Origin: Streptomyces sp. NBC_01429 | Lineage (GTDB): Bacteria > Actinomycetota > Actinomycetes > Streptomycetales > Streptomycetaceae | Assembly: GCF_036231945.1 (NCBI RefSeq) | Contig: NZ_CP109599.1 | Span: 4,987,501-5,051,500, forward strand | DNA length: 64,000 nucleotides | Direction: 5' to 3' | In this document: in pieces, positions 12,119 to 24,031 of the stretch | Numbering within the stretch: the first letter of the stretch is position 1 | How the letters are laid out: every line of letters begins with the position of its first letter | Notes under the pieces: generated by a model | The model's input: the letters and a program-made list of their open reading frames with translations, nothing else | What the model was told of the DNA's origin: nothing | Database searches by the model: none | Made by a program: the position numbers and the translations under genes

Positions 12119-14000
12119 GCGCGGTCGGTACGGGCGGGGACGGGACGGGCGGGAACGGTACGCGAGGGGCCGGTACGGGCGGGGACGTGCGGCGCTGACG
12201 CCCGCCGCGCTGGGGGTGTGCGCCGTGCTGCTGGCCGGGTGCGCGTCGATCCCGGACCGCGGGGGCGTGGAGCCGGTCAAGGCGTCGCCGCCCGGGGAGT
12301 CGCAGGTACGGGTGTACGCGGTGCCGCCGCGCGAGAAGGCGCAGCCCGACGAGATCGTGGACGGCTTCCTGGAGGCCATGACCAGTGACGATCCCGACTT
12401 CGCGATGGCCAGGAAGTATCTGACGAAGGACGCGTCCGCGTTCTGGCAGCCGGGGGCCGGTACGGCGGTGCTGCGTGCCGCGCCCGATCCGGCCGGTCCG
12501 AAGGAGCCGTCGGGCAGCGAGTCGGCGGGGCTGACCTACCCGCTCTACGGCGACCGGATCGCCGATGTGGATTCCGCGCACGCCTACAAGCCGATCGAGC
12601 CGACGGCGTACGACGGGGACATCCACCTGGTGCGGCAGACCGTGGGGAACACCAAGGAGTGGCGCATCGACTCGCTGCCGCAGGGGCTGGTGCTCGGTGA
12701 GTCGGACTTCCAGCGGAACTACCGTTCCGTCAACAAGTATTACTTTGCCTCAGATGAGAACTGGCTGGTCGCTGATCCGGTCTACATCCGGCAGCGAATA
12801 GACCCCACGACCCGCATGGATCCGGTCACCCAGGCCGTCAAGGTTTTGCTCGACGGGCCGACGCACTGGCTGAAGCCGGTCGTGGACTCGCCGTTCCCCG
12901 CCGGCACGGCACTCCAGAAGGGTGTCACCACGCTGGAGTTCGACGACCGCAACGCGCTGAAGGTGCCGCTGAACGAGAAGGCGGCCAAGGCGGGGCGCAC
13001 CCAGTGCCGGAAGATGGCGGCGCAACTCCTGTTCACCCTGCGGGATCTCACCTCCACCCCGGTCGGCCAGGTCGAGCTGCTGGCGGACGGCTCCTCGCTC
13101 TGTGTGCTCAGCGGGGACCAGGCGGAGGAGTTCGCGCCCGACCGCGCGACGGGCCGGAGCGTCAATCCGTACTTCGTGGACGACCACGGGCGGCTCTCGC
13201 TGCTTCAGGCGGGCGCCGACCAGCCGGTGGACCGCTCGCAGGTCATCGGGCCCTTCGGTACGGGGGCGGTGAAGCTCTCGTCGGTCGCGGTGGCGCGCGA
13301 CGAGAAGCACGCGGCGGGGGTGGCGGAGGACTACAAGTCGCTGTACGTGTCGTCGATCCTCTCCGACAGCGAGCTGGGCGATCCGCTGGTGACCAGCGGG
13401 GGCAAGGGCGAAGAGGGCGCGCTGTCCGCGCCGAGCTGGGACGGGCGCGGCGATCTGTGGATAGCGGACCGCGACGCGGCCAAGCCCCGTCTGCTGCGGT
13501 TCACGGGCGGCGCCGGGCCGGCGCGGCCGGTGACGGTCGAGGGGCTCGACGGCGCGCGGATCAAGTCGCTGAGGGTGTCCGCGGACGGTGTGCGGATCGC
13601 GCTGCTGCTGACGAAGGACGGGCGGAACACGCTCCAGATCGGACGGGTGGAACGGCACGGTTCCAAGACCGATCCGACGGTGACCGTGACACGGCTCCAG
13701 TCGGTGGCGCCGCAGATGGAGACGGTGACGGCGGTGTCCTGGGCCGGTCCGAGCCGGCTGGTGGTCGTCGGCAAGGAGTCCGGCGGGGTGCAGCAGGTGC
13801 GCTACATCCAGACCGACGGGTCGACCTCGGCCGCCGGGGTGCTGCCCGGGCTGAACCAGGTGACGGCGATCGCGGCGGCCGACGACGACCGGCAGCCGCT
13901 GGTCGCCGACTCGGAGGACGCCGGGATCGTACGGCTGCCCTCGGGGACGAACTGGCAGACGATGGTCGAGGTGGGGTCGTCGCCGGTCTACCCCGGCTGA
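12108..14000 (+). CDS. lpqB: Lipoprotein LpqB
   Basis: LpqB is the extracytoplasmic lipoprotein partner of MtrB. The chosen GTG (12108) has GGGAGG nine bases upstream and gives 630 residues. An Arg/Gly-rich N-terminus is followed by a signal peptide ending in the lipobox LLAGC, with lipidated Cys45. A GerMN-like domain (region around PITQAVKVLLDGPTHW) and a C-terminal beta-propeller LpqB domain follow. It is known in mycobacteria to influence MtrB activity. The gene overlaps mtrB, which confirms the mtrA-mtrB-lpqB operon. Confidence 0.94.
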   Translation: MGAERGRYGRGRDGRERYARGRYGRGRAALTPAALGVCAVLLAGCASIPDRGGVEPVKASPPGESQVRVYAVPPREKAQPDEIVDGFLEAMTSDDPDFAMARKYLTKDASAFWQPGAGTAVLRAAPDPAGPKEPSGSESAGLTYPLYGDRIADVDSAHAYKPIEPTAYDGDIHLVRQTVGNTKEWRIDSLPQGLVLGESDFQRNYRSVNKYYFASDENWLVADPVYIRQRIDPTTRMDPVTQAVKVLLDGPTHWLKPVVDSPFPAGTALQKGVTTLEFDDRNALKVPLNEKAAKAGRTQCRKMAAQLLFTLRDLTSTPVGQVELLADGSSLCVLSGDQAEEFAPDRATGRSVNPYFVDDHGRLSLLQAGADQPVDRSQVIGPFGTGAVKLSSVAVARDEKHAAGVAEDYKSLYVSSILSDSELGDPLVTSGGKGEEGALSAPSWDGRGDLWIADRDAAKPRLLRFTGGAGPARPVTVEGLDGARIKSLRVSADGVRIALLLTKDGRNTLQIGRVERHGSKTDPTVTVTRLQSVAPQMETVTAVSWAGPSRLVVVGKESGGVQQVRYIQTDGSTSAAGVLPGLNQVTAIAAADDDRQPLVADSEDAGIVRLPSGTNWQTMVEVGSSPVYPG

Positions 14001-14198
14001 CGAGGGACGCGGGGGAGGCCGGGCCACGGCCGGGCTCTCCCGCGCGGATGACACGGGGATCTCACGGGAATCGCACAGGGATCCCGCGGATCCGGTGGGG
14101 CGCGCCGTTTCGGCCGGATTCCGGTACGGGGCCCGGTACCCGGCCCGGTTTTCCACAGGGGTAGCCGGGGTGCCTCCGACGTTGGCACAGTGTCTCTC

Positions 14199-14921
14199 AT
14201 GCGGGCGTGGTGGCGTGAGATCACCGGGTTGGTGCTGCCGGTGGCCTGTGGCGGCTGCGGCAGCCCCAGGACACCTCTGTGCGAGGACTGCGGACGGGCG
14301 CTGTACGGGACCTGGCCGTGCCGGGTGCGGCCGGTCCCGGAGCCGGCCGGGCTGCCGCCGGTGCACGCGGCGGCGCCGTACGAGGACGCGGTGCGCGCGG
14401 TGCTGCTGGCGCACAAGGAGCGCGGTGCGCTGGGGCTCGCGGGGCCGCTGGGGCGCGCGCTGGCCGGGGCGGTGCGGGCCGCCGCGCCGCCGGGGACGGG
14501 GGTGGGGCCGCTGCTGCTCGTACCGGTGCCGTCCACGCGGCGGGCGGTGGGCGCGCGCGGGCATGACGCCGCCCGCAGGATCGCGCTGGCCGCCGCCGGT
14601 GAGCTGCGGCGGGCGGGACGGCCCTGCCGGGTGCTGCCGGTGCTGCGGCAGCGGCGCGCGGTGGCCGATCAGGCGGGCCTCGGCGCCCGTCAGAGGCTGT
14701 CGAACCTGTCGGGGGCCCTGGAGGTCGCCGTGGGGGGCGCGGGGCTGCTGGAGGGCGGCCGGGTGGTGCTGGTGGACGATCTCATGACGACCGGAGCCTC
14801 GCTGGCCGAGGCGGCCCGCGCGCTGCGTGGCGCGACGGGGCCCGGCATTCCCGGATTCCCGCCGGTGAGCGCCGCTGTCGTGGCCGCGCCGCCGCTCTCC
14901 TTCGAAATAAACCGGAACTGA
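14199..14921 (+). CDS. ComF family phosphoribosyltransferase-like protein
   Basis: The 240-residue protein has an N-terminal zinc-finger-like cluster (ACGGCG followed by CEDCG) and a C-terminal type I phosphoribosyltransferase fold with the PRPP-binding loop VVLVDDLMTTGAS. ComF proteins were named for DNA uptake in Bacillus and Haemophilus; in Streptomyces the role is unproven. The ATG at 14199 is preferred; a GTG at 14190 adds three residues and neither has a strong ribosome site. About 200 bp separate it from lpqB, so it may be transcribed on its own. Confidence 0.88.
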   Translation: MRAWWREITGLVLPVACGGCGSPRTPLCEDCGRALYGTWPCRVRPVPEPAGLPPVHAAAPYEDAVRAVLLAHKERGALGLAGPLGRALAGAVRAAAPPGTGVGPLLLVPVPSTRRAVGARGHDAARRIALAAAGELRRAGRPCRVLPVLRQRRAVADQAGLGARQRLSNLSGALEVAVGGAGLLEGGRVVLVDDLMTTGASLAEAARALRGATGPGIPGFPPVSAAVVAAPPLSFEINRN

Positions 14922-15234
14922 CGGCGAGCGCGCATCGTTGCAGGTAAACAGGGCAGGAGAACAGCGGAACAGAGATTCGTACCGGTAGCGGGTGCCGACA
15001 CCCGTCCGGGGGGTCTATGTTCGGTTATGAGGAGTGGCGCAAGTCATGACTCGATGAACGCACTGGTGTGCTTCGGCGCTTTCACACCCTCGAAAATCCG
15101 GAGGGTGGGGATCTTGCCGAGGGGGGAGGAGGAGGTGAAAGCCGCCAAGTCCGAGGCTCCAGTGGTGACTGGGGCCTGGTGCAACAGGGAGTAGCTCCGC
15201 AACGAGGCGGAGTGATCCGGGAACGGAGTTCTGC
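14922..15234 (+). other. hpf leader/promoter region
   Basis: This 313-bp gap between comF and hpf holds no credible gene. A small hairpin (CTCCGC at 15195-15200 with GCGGAG at 15207-15212) sits just ahead of the hpf ribosome site and could shape translation. Hibernation factor genes are usually induced by stress or stationary-phase sigma factors; no clear consensus could be fixed by eye. Confidence 0.4.
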
Positions 15235-15933
15235 GTGGACATCGTCGTCAAGGGCCGCAAGACCGAGGTGCCCGAGCGGTTCCGCAAGCACGTGGCCGAG
15301 AAGCTGAAGCTGGAGAAGATCCAGAAGCTCGACGGCAAGGTGATCAGCCTCGACGTCGAGGTGTCCAAGGAACACAATCCGCGTCAGGCCGACCGGAGCG
15401 ACCGGGTGGAGATCACGCTCCATTCCCGAGGCCCGGTGATTCGGGCGGAGGCGGCGGCAGCCGATCCGTACGCGGCACTCGACCTGGCCACCGGCAAACT
15501 GGAGGCGCGGCTGCGCAAGCAGCACGAGAAGCGCTTCAACCGCCGTGGCAGCGGCAGGTTGACGGCAGCCGAGGTCCCCGATGTCGTTCCTGGCATCGCC
15601 CAGTTGAACGCGAACGGCGCGACCGCCGCCGAGGAGGCGGCCGAGGAGGCCGCCACGACGACCACGACCATGGTCGGCTCGCTGGAGGTGCAGGGTGAAG
15701 GGCCCCTGGTGGTCCGTGAGAAGACCCACGTCGCGGCGCCCATGACCCTCGATCAGGCGCTCTACGAGATGGAACTGGTCGGGCACGACTTCTATCTGTT
15801 CGTCGACTCCGACACCAAGGAACCCAGCGTCGTCTACCGGCGCCACGCCTACGACTACGGCGTCATCCATCTGCGGACCGACCCGTTCGCGGGCTCGGAG
15901 GCGGGCGGCGCCGGCGGCGCTCTCGGCGGCTGA
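15235..15933 (+). CDS. hpf: Long-form ribosome hibernation promoting factor
   Basis: The 232-residue protein is a long-form HPF, which dimerises 70S ribosomes into inactive 100S particles. The N-terminal S30AE domain (MDIVVKGRKTEVPERFRKHVAEKL, residues 1-100) binds the decoding and A-site region. An Ala/Thr-rich linker at 120-150 (EEAAEEAATTTTT) leads to the C-terminal dimerisation domain (about 165-225; LDQALYEMELVGHDFYLF). The GTG at 15235 has a GGAG seven bases upstream. It sits between comF and the orphan response regulator, as in other streptomycetes. Confidence 0.95.
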   Translation: MDIVVKGRKTEVPERFRKHVAEKLKLEKIQKLDGKVISLDVEVSKEHNPRQADRSDRVEITLHSRGPVIRAEAAAADPYAALDLATGKLEARLRKQHEKRFNRRGSGRLTAAEVPDVVPGIAQLNANGATAAEEAAEEAATTTTTMVGSLEVQGEGPLVVREKTHVAAPMTLDQALYEMELVGHDFYLFVDSDTKEPSVVYRRHAYDYGVIHLRTDPFAGSEAGGAGGALGG

Positions 15934-16012
15934 TACCCGACGGGAATACCGTTCGGAATCACCGTAATCCGGCCGGAACCAACGCAGAATCAGACTGAAA
16001 TCCGTGCTCCGT

Positions 16013-16051
16013 CAGTGCCCCTGAGCGCTCTTCGCGCCCTCGGGGGCACTG
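16013..16051 (+). terminator. Probable hpf terminator
   Basis: CAGTGCCCC (16013-16021) pairs with GGGGCACTG (16043-16051), with three further inner pairs, about 80 bases after hpf. No U-tract follows, which is common for streptomycete terminators. Confidence 0.5.
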
Positions 16052-16183
16052 TCCTGCGCGCCGGAGGACCGGCGCGCCGTCGTCCGGGCATGAAATCATG
16101 GCATGGCAAGCCAACAGGTGGTCTGCGAACTGCGGTTGGCCGGCTCTCCGGATTTCGGGCCCCGGCCTTCAGGGGAGGGAACG

Positions 16184-16945
16184 ATGGCGGACAGTTTCGG
16201 ACCGGTGCACCACGCGGGCGGTGCTGACGGCTCGGCGGGCGGCGTCGGGGGCGACACCGAGGCCGAGCCCGACGGCTCGGGCAAGGAGCCCATCCGCGTC
16301 CTGGTCGTGGACGACCACGCGCTCTTCCGCCGGGGACTGGAGATCGTCCTCGCCCAGGAGGAGGACATCCAGGTCGTCGGTGAGGCGGGCGACGGCGCCG
16401 AGGCCGTCGACAAGGCCGCGGATCTGCTCCCCGACATCGTGCTGATGGATGTACGGATGCCCAAGCGCGGCGGTATCGAGGCATGCACCTCCATCAAGGA
16501 GGTGGCCCCCAGTGCCAAGATCATCATGCTGACGATCAGCGACGAGGAGGCGGACCTCTACGACGCGATCAAGGCGGGCGCCACCGGCTATCTCCTCAAG
16601 GAGATCTCCACCGACGAGGTGGCCACCGCGATCCGCGCCGTCGCCGACGGACAGTCCCAGATCAGCCCGTCCATGGCGTCCAAGCTGCTCACCGAGTTCA
16701 AGTCGATGATCCAGCGCACCGACGAGCGCAGGCTCGTCCCGGCGCCGCGGCTCACCGACCGCGAGCTGGAGGTCCTCAAGCTGGTGGCCACCGGTATGAA
16801 CAACCGTGACATCGCCAAGGAGTTGTTCATCTCCGAGAACACCGTGAAGAACCATGTGCGCAACATCCTGGAGAAGCTTCAGCTGCACTCCAGGATGGAG
16901 GCCGTGGTCTACGCGATGCGGGAGAAGATCCTCGAAATCCGCTGA
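16184..16945 (+). CDS. Orphan NarL/LuxR-family response regulator
   Basis: The 253-residue regulator starts at ATG 16184, eight bases after a strong GGGGAGGGA. Residues 1-42 are a Gly/Asp-rich extension. The receiver domain follows (RVLVVDDHALFRRGLEIVL) with phospho-acceptor D89 in LMDVRMPK and a conserved Lys in LLKEI. A LuxR helix-turn-helix domain ends the protein (about 188-235; LTDRELEVLKLVATGMNNRDIAKELFISENTV, given here in part). There is no sensor kinase next to it, so its partner is encoded elsewhere or it works without one. Its position between hpf and secA is conserved in Streptomyces as I recall it. Confidence 0.92.
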   Translation: MADSFGPVHHAGGADGSAGGVGGDTEAEPDGSGKEPIRVLVVDDHALFRRGLEIVLAQEEDIQVVGEAGDGAEAVDKAADLLPDIVLMDVRMPKRGGIEACTSIKEVAPSAKIIMLTISDEEADLYDAIKAGATGYLLKEISTDEVATAIRAVADGQSQISPSMASKLLTEFKSMIQRTDERRLVPAPRLTDRELEVLKLVATGMNNRDIAKELFISENTVKNHVRNILEKLQLHSRMEAVVYAMREKILEIR

Positions 16946-16958
16946 GGCGGTCCCCCGC

Positions 16959-18155
16959 TCAGAGCGCGCCGAGCGCCTTGGTGAGGGGGCCGCGCAGTGC
17001 GGGCGCGTCGATCCGCTCCAGCCGCACGTCCGAGCAGCCCACCCACTCCGCCGCCTCCCGGAGCGCCCGTGCCATCGGCTCCACGGCCTTCGGGCTCTCC
17101 AGCGACACCTGCTTGGCCACCAGCGTCCTCCCCTCGCGCGCCGGGTCGACCCGGCCCAGCAGCCTGCCGCCGGACAGCAGCGGCATCGCGAAGTAGCCGT
17201 GGATCCGCTTCGGCTTGGGGACGTACGCCTCCAGCCGGTGGGTGAAGCCGAAGATCCGCTCGGTGCGGGCGCGCTCCCAGATGAGCGAGTCGAACGGCGA
17301 CAGCAGGGTCGTGCGGTGGCGCCCGCGCGGGACGCTCGCCAGCGCGGCCGGATCGGCCCAGGCGGCCTTGGCCCACCCCTCGACCGTCACCGGCACCAGC
17401 CCCGAGTCCGCGATCACGGTCTCGACCTGCTCGGCCTTGAGCCGGTGGTAGTCCGCGATGTCGGCGCGCGTGCCCACCCCGAGCGACTGTCCCGCGAGCG
17501 CCACGAGGCGGCGCAGGCACTCCGTGTCGTCCAGCTCGTCATGGAGGAGACCGGCGGGCACGGCCCGCTCCGCCAGGTCGTACACCCGCTTCCAGCTCCG
17601 CCGCCCGACGCACACGACCTCCCCGTACATCAGCGCGCGCTCGACGGCGACCTTCGCCTCCGACCAGTCCCACCACAGCCCGCCGTTCTTCGCGCCGCCC
17701 AGCTCGGTGGCGGTCAGCGGGCCTTCCGCGCGCAGCTGCTTGATCACCGCTCCGTACGCCTCGTCCGCCAGCTCGTGGGACCAGTGCGGGCGGGCGCGGT
17801 AGGCGCGGCGGCGGAACGCGAAGTGCGGCCACTCCTCGATGGGCAGCACGCACGCCGCGTGCGACCAGTACTCGAACGCGTGCGGACTCGCCGGGGACGT
17901 GCCCGCGGGCGACGGGGTCCAGTAGGCGTCCTCGACCGGCTTGCGGCCGACGGCGCCCAGCCGCGCGTAGGGAATCAGCTCGTGCGACCGGGCGAGCACC
18001 GAGATGGTGTCCAACTGGACGGCCCCGAGGTGGCGCAGCACGCCCCGCACCCCGCCGCGCCGGTCGGGGGCGCCGAGGAACCCCTGGGCGCGCAGCGCGA
18101 TACGGCGGGCTTCGTCGGCGGACAGTTCGGCGGTGGGGGGCGGCACGGTCGTCAT
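16959..18155 (-). CDS. Winged-helix DNA glycosylase, YcaQ/AlkZ-like family (QxD type)
   Basis: The 398-residue protein belongs to the HTH_42 superfamily. The catalytic loop reads LGAVQLDTISVLARSHELIPYARLG, giving a QLD triplet where E. coli YcaQ has QxQ; this is the QxD subgroup of AlkZ/AlkX enzymes. The family excises bulky or crosslinked alkylated bases such as nitrogen-mustard and azinomycin adducts. Further motifs include WSHAACVLP, HSRPHW-like RARPHWSHEL, and LLSPFDSLIWERARTERIFGF. ATG 18155 is preferred over GTG 18179. It converges on the response regulator with only 13 bases between the stops. Confidence 0.87.
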   Translation of the reverse strand: MTTVPPPTAELSADEARRIALRAQGFLGAPDRRGGVRGVLRHLGAVQLDTISVLARSHELIPYARLGAVGRKPVEDAYWTPSPAGTSPASPHAFEYWSHAACVLPIEEWPHFAFRRRAYRARPHWSHELADEAYGAVIKQLRAEGPLTATELGGAKNGGLWWDWSEAKVAVERALMYGEVVCVGRRSWKRVYDLAERAVPAGLLHDELDDTECLRRLVALAGQSLGVGTRADIADYHRLKAEQVETVIADSGLVPVTVEGWAKAAWADPAALASVPRGRHRTTLLSPFDSLIWERARTERIFGFTHRLEAYVPKPKRIHGYFAMPLLSGGRLLGRVDPAREGRTLVAKQVSLESPKAVEPMARALREAAEWVGCSDVRLERIDAPALRGPLTKALGAL

Positions 18156-18203
18156 GGTCCGCACGATAGACGGCGGCACTGACAGTCGGTCCAGCCCCGG
18201 TGG

Positions 18204-18776
18204 CTATGCGCGCGCGGGCAGATACGGGTGGGGGTCCGGCAGTCCCAGATCGGACGGCAGCAGTCCGCCGACCCAGCAGTCACGCAGCGTGCCCTTGTTG
18301 AGCAGCCCGCCGCGCAGCGTTCCCTCCAGCGTGAATCCGGCCCTCTCGGCGACGGCCCGTGAGCCCGTGTTGCCGACCTCGGCCCGCCACTCCACCCGTA
18401 TCGCGCCCAGCGTGAGGAAGGCCCAGCGGGAGACGGCCTGTACGGCCTCCGTCATATAGCCGTGGCCCCGGTGTTCCCTGGCCGTCCAGTAGCCCACCTC
18501 CCAGCCGTCGGAGCGGGGGAAGTGCAGCGCGACCGCGGCGATCACCCCGGCGCCGTCGCGCGGCTGTACACCGAAGGTGTACGCGGTGTTGTCGCGCCAG
18601 CCGTCCGGGACGAGCCGCTGGACGAAGTCCTCCGCGTGCCGGCGTTCGTACGGTGACGGCATCGTCGTCCAGCGCTGTATGTCGGGATCCTGACAAGCGG
18701 CGTTCACGGTGTCCGTGTCGGCCTGGGTGAAGGGGCGCAGCAGCAGGCGCTCGGTCGTGAGGGTGACGGGTTCCAT
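18204..18776 (-). CDS. GNAT family N-acetyltransferase (RimJ/RimL-like)
   Basis: The 190-residue protein begins EPVTLTTERLLLRPFTQAD and carries the acetyl-CoA binding motif A in the region YWTAREHRGHGYMTEAVQA, followed by the NTGSRAVAERAGFTLEGTLR strand-helix seen in RimJ/RimL-type enzymes that acetylate ribosomal protein or amino-acid alpha-amines. The substrate cannot be predicted. It is read in the same direction as the glycosylase gene 48 bases downstream and divergent from secA. Confidence 0.9.
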   Translation of the reverse strand: MEPVTLTTERLLLRPFTQADTDTVNAACQDPDIQRWTTMPSPYERRHAEDFVQRLVPDGWRDNTAYTFGVQPRDGAGVIAAVALHFPRSDGWEVGYWTAREHRGHGYMTEAVQAVSRWAFLTLGAIRVEWRAEVGNTGSRAVAERAGFTLEGTLRGGLLNKGTLRDCWVGGLLPSDLGLPDPHPYLPARA

Positions 18777-19017
18777 GAAGGGATTCTGCGGACCGCGCCC
18801 CCGGGGCACGAGTGGTTTTCCCCTTCCACCGGCACCTTCCCGCGCTTCCGCGCGTTCTTCACTGCGGGTGGCGGCGGGCCCGCGTGGCAGCGGCCCTCCC
18901 GGCGCGGGCCGGTCCTCGCTTACGATGGCCGTTGCGGTGGGGCCCGCCTGCCGTGCCCGCGCCCGTGTCCGTACACGACCCACGTGCCAGGCCCGACCGG
19001 CAAGGAGACCAGCCTCA

Positions 19018-21849
<2,832 letters not shown>

Positions 21850-21915
21850 ACGGCGGGGGCCAGGACGGTCCCGCGGCCTCCGGGCCGCCCGCCCTGTCCC
21901 GTACCGCTCGCACCC

Positions 21916-21958
21916 CGGGCCGGGGCGCCGCGCATTCGCTGCGCGGCGCCCCGGCCCG
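21916..21958. terminator. secA terminator
   Basis: A perfect 19-bp GC-rich stem (21916-21934 with 21940-21958) and TTCGC loop lie between the convergent secA and Rv3235-like genes. It can serve both strands. Confidence 0.85.
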
Positions 21959-21995
21959 CTGTCGTGGCCGCGCGGGCGGGCGGCTCCCCGTCCGC

Positions 21996-22499
21996 TCAGG
22001 ATTCGGCGGTGATCCGCTCGCCGCCGACCTCGACCGCCGCGCAGCGCCAGCGCAGATCGGCGCTCCGCTCCAGCCGGAAGGCCAGCGCGCGCACCTGTTC
22101 GCCCGCCGCGATGCTGGCGGACGCCTCCACCACGCCGTCGCACGGCTGGAACCCCCGGCAGGTGCGGACCACGGGGCGTGCGCCCCGCGCCCTGAGCGGG
22201 GTGCCGGGCGCGAGGCGCACGAGCTGCTCGTACGCCTCGCCGACGGTGTGGCCCAGCATCCAGTGCACCGGACGGCGGCCGCTGAGGACCGCGAGCAGCC
22301 GCTCGGCGAAGAGTTCGTGCGGCGGGATGTGCGTGCGCCGGCGCGGGCGCGTGGTGGCGGGCCCGCGCTGGTCGCGCCTGCCGGGCGGCCGGGCCGGGGC
22401 GACGGTTCGGGCCGCCGCCCGGTCGGCGGCCGCCGCGCGCGCGGGAACGGCGCCCGTCGCGGTACCGGGAGTGGTGGTCGTCGTGCTGGTCCTGTTCAC
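21996..22499 (-). CDS. Rv3235 family protein (DUF6459-like)
   Basis: The 167-residue protein has a basic, Thr/Ala-rich N-terminus and a conserved C-terminal domain containing HELFAERLLAVLSGRRPVHWM, LGHTVGEAYEQL and a final VEVGGERITAES. This matches the actinobacterial Rv3235 family, which is encoded near secA in mycobacteria and streptomycetes. Its function is unknown; it has no signal peptide or membrane helix. The GTG at 22499 is chosen because a G-rich stretch precedes it at about nine bases; upstream residues are low-complexity. Confidence 0.8.
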   Translation of the reverse strand: MNRTSTTTTTPGTATGAVPARAAAADRAAARTVAPARPPGRRDQRGPATTRPRRRTHIPPHELFAERLLAVLSGRRPVHWMLGHTVGEAYEQLVRLAPGTPLRARGARPVVRTCRGFQPCDGVVEASASIAAGEQVRALAFRLERSADLRWRCAAVEVGGERITAES

Positions 22500-22782
22500 G
22501 CAGATCGCCCCCGTTCTGCCCGACCGGCGCGATACCGGTCGGTAACTTTTTGTTGGGGGATCTTTTACGGTTCCTTGGCGGGCGGGCGCAAGGAGCCCCG
22601 GCGCGGACAACGGCGGGTCGTGAAATCACCTATCCGAGTGACCCACGGGCGGTGCCGGCCCTGATGACGCACTGATGAGCGGGTTCCCGGTGGACGCCCG
22701 AAGGCGCCACGGTCATCACCCCGAAGGGGGACTGCCGCACGTATCCTTTGAAAGCTCTCCTCCTACCGAAAGCGGCCAGCCA

Positions 22783-23289
22783 ATGCGCGTCTACGTCCCC
22801 CTGACCCTTCCCGGTCTCGCAGAGGCGCACAGGACGGGCGAAGTGGGGCCTGGACCGCTGATCGCCTACGCGGTGACCCCCGGGCTGCGCGAGTGGTACG
22901 TCTCCGACGACATCGAGGAGCTGGAGTACGCGGCCCTCAACCGGGCCGCCGCCGCCTCGCTCCGGCTGCTCGCCGCCGACCCCGGCGCCGGGCGCCGCAG
23001 AGTGGTCGTCGCGGCCGACGTACCGGACCGGGAGGCCGTGGCCGACCCCGACCTGGCGCTGGACCCGGCCGGTCTCGGCGAGGTGCGCATCGCCTCGGCG
23101 ATCACGCTCGCGAAGGCGGCGGCCGTGCACGTCGACTCCGACGAAGCGGACGCCGATGTGAGCGCCGCAGCGGCTGCCCTGGGAGCGGCGGACCACGGCG
23201 ACGACGACGCCCGGTTCACGGTGGACGGCGCGGAGGACCACGAGCTGCTCTGGTACGGGATCCAGGAGATCCAGAACCTGCTCGGCTGA
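22783..23289 (+). CDS. DUF6912 family protein
   Basis: The 168-residue protein begins RVYVPLTLPGLAEAH and contains AYAVTPGLREWYVSDDIEELEYAALNRAA in a family seen only in actinobacteria and located near secA. It has no membrane segment and an acidic central part. The C-terminal segment ELLWYGIQEIQNLLG is characteristic. No function is established. The ATG at 22783 replaces a longer frame with a non-conserved, basic leader. Confidence 0.83.
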   Translation: MRVYVPLTLPGLAEAHRTGEVGPGPLIAYAVTPGLREWYVSDDIEELEYAALNRAAAASLRLLAADPGAGRRRVVVAADVPDREAVADPDLALDPAGLGEVRIASAITLAKAAAVHVDSDEADADVSAAAAALGAADHGDDDARFTVDGAEDHELLWYGIQEIQNLLG

Positions 23290-23362
23290 CGGGCCCGGGC
23301 GCCCGGCCCCCGCGGGGGTCCGGCCGGGGCCGCTGTCAGACCCTGCCGGTACGGTTCTGGGC

Positions 23363-24031
23363 ATGGGGAAGCAGTACGCGCATCTGGTCTGGGACTGGAA
23401 CGGCACCGTCCTCGATGACATCCAGGCGGTCATCGGGGCGACCAACGCGGCCTTCGCGGAGATAGGTCTGGAGCCGATCTCCCTGGACCGCTACCGCGAG
23501 CTGTACCGCGTCCCGATCCCGCGCTTCTACGAGCGGCTGATGGGCCGGCTCCCCAGCGACGCCGAGTGGGCCGCGATGGACGAGACCTTCCACCGGCACT
23601 ACACGGAGCGCCGCCCCGGCTGCGGGCTGACCGCGGGCGTCGAGGAGCTGCTCTCCGAGTGGTCGCTGGCCGGCGGCAGCCACTCGCTGCTGAGCATGTA
23701 CGGGCACCGGGAGCTGCTCCCCGTGGTGCGGGCATACGGGATCGAGCGCCACTTCCTCCGGATCGACGGACGCACCGGCCCCTCCGGCGGCAGCAAGGCC
23801 GTGCACATGGAGCGCCATCTGACCTCACTGGCCGCCGCGGGCTCGATATCCGCCGACCGTACGGTGGTGATCGGGGACGCGGTGGACGACGCGGTCGCGG
23901 CGGCCCACGTCGGCGCGCGGGCCGTGCTGTACACCGGGGGATCGCACAGCCGGACCGCCCTGGAGGCGGTCGGCGTCCCGGTGGTGGACAGCCTCGCGGA
24001 GGCCGTCGCCGTCGCGCGGGACCTGACGTGA
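23363..24031 (+). CDS. HAD-superfamily hydrolase (phosphoglycolate phosphatase-like)
   Basis: The 222-residue protein has HAD motif I as WDWNGTVLDD (Asp11 nucleophile; the second position is Asn13 rather than Asp), motif II in HSLLSMYGH, a Lys in GGSKAVHME and motif IV VVIGDAVDDAVAA. A helical cap lies between motifs I and II. It is therefore probably a small-molecule phosphatase with unknown substrate. It starts 73 bases after the DUF6912 gene, perhaps in one transcript. The last codons are part of an 18-base duplication that repeats the stop region. Confidence 0.9.
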   Translation: MGKQYAHLVWDWNGTVLDDIQAVIGATNAAFAEIGLEPISLDRYRELYRVPIPRFYERLMGRLPSDAEWAAMDETFHRHYTERRPGCGLTAGVEELLSEWSLAGGSHSLLSMYGHRELLPVVRAYGIERHFLRIDGRTGPSGGSKAVHMERHLTSLAAAGSISADRTVVIGDAVDDAVAAAHVGARAVLYTGGSHSRTALEAVGVPVVDSLAEAVAVARDLT

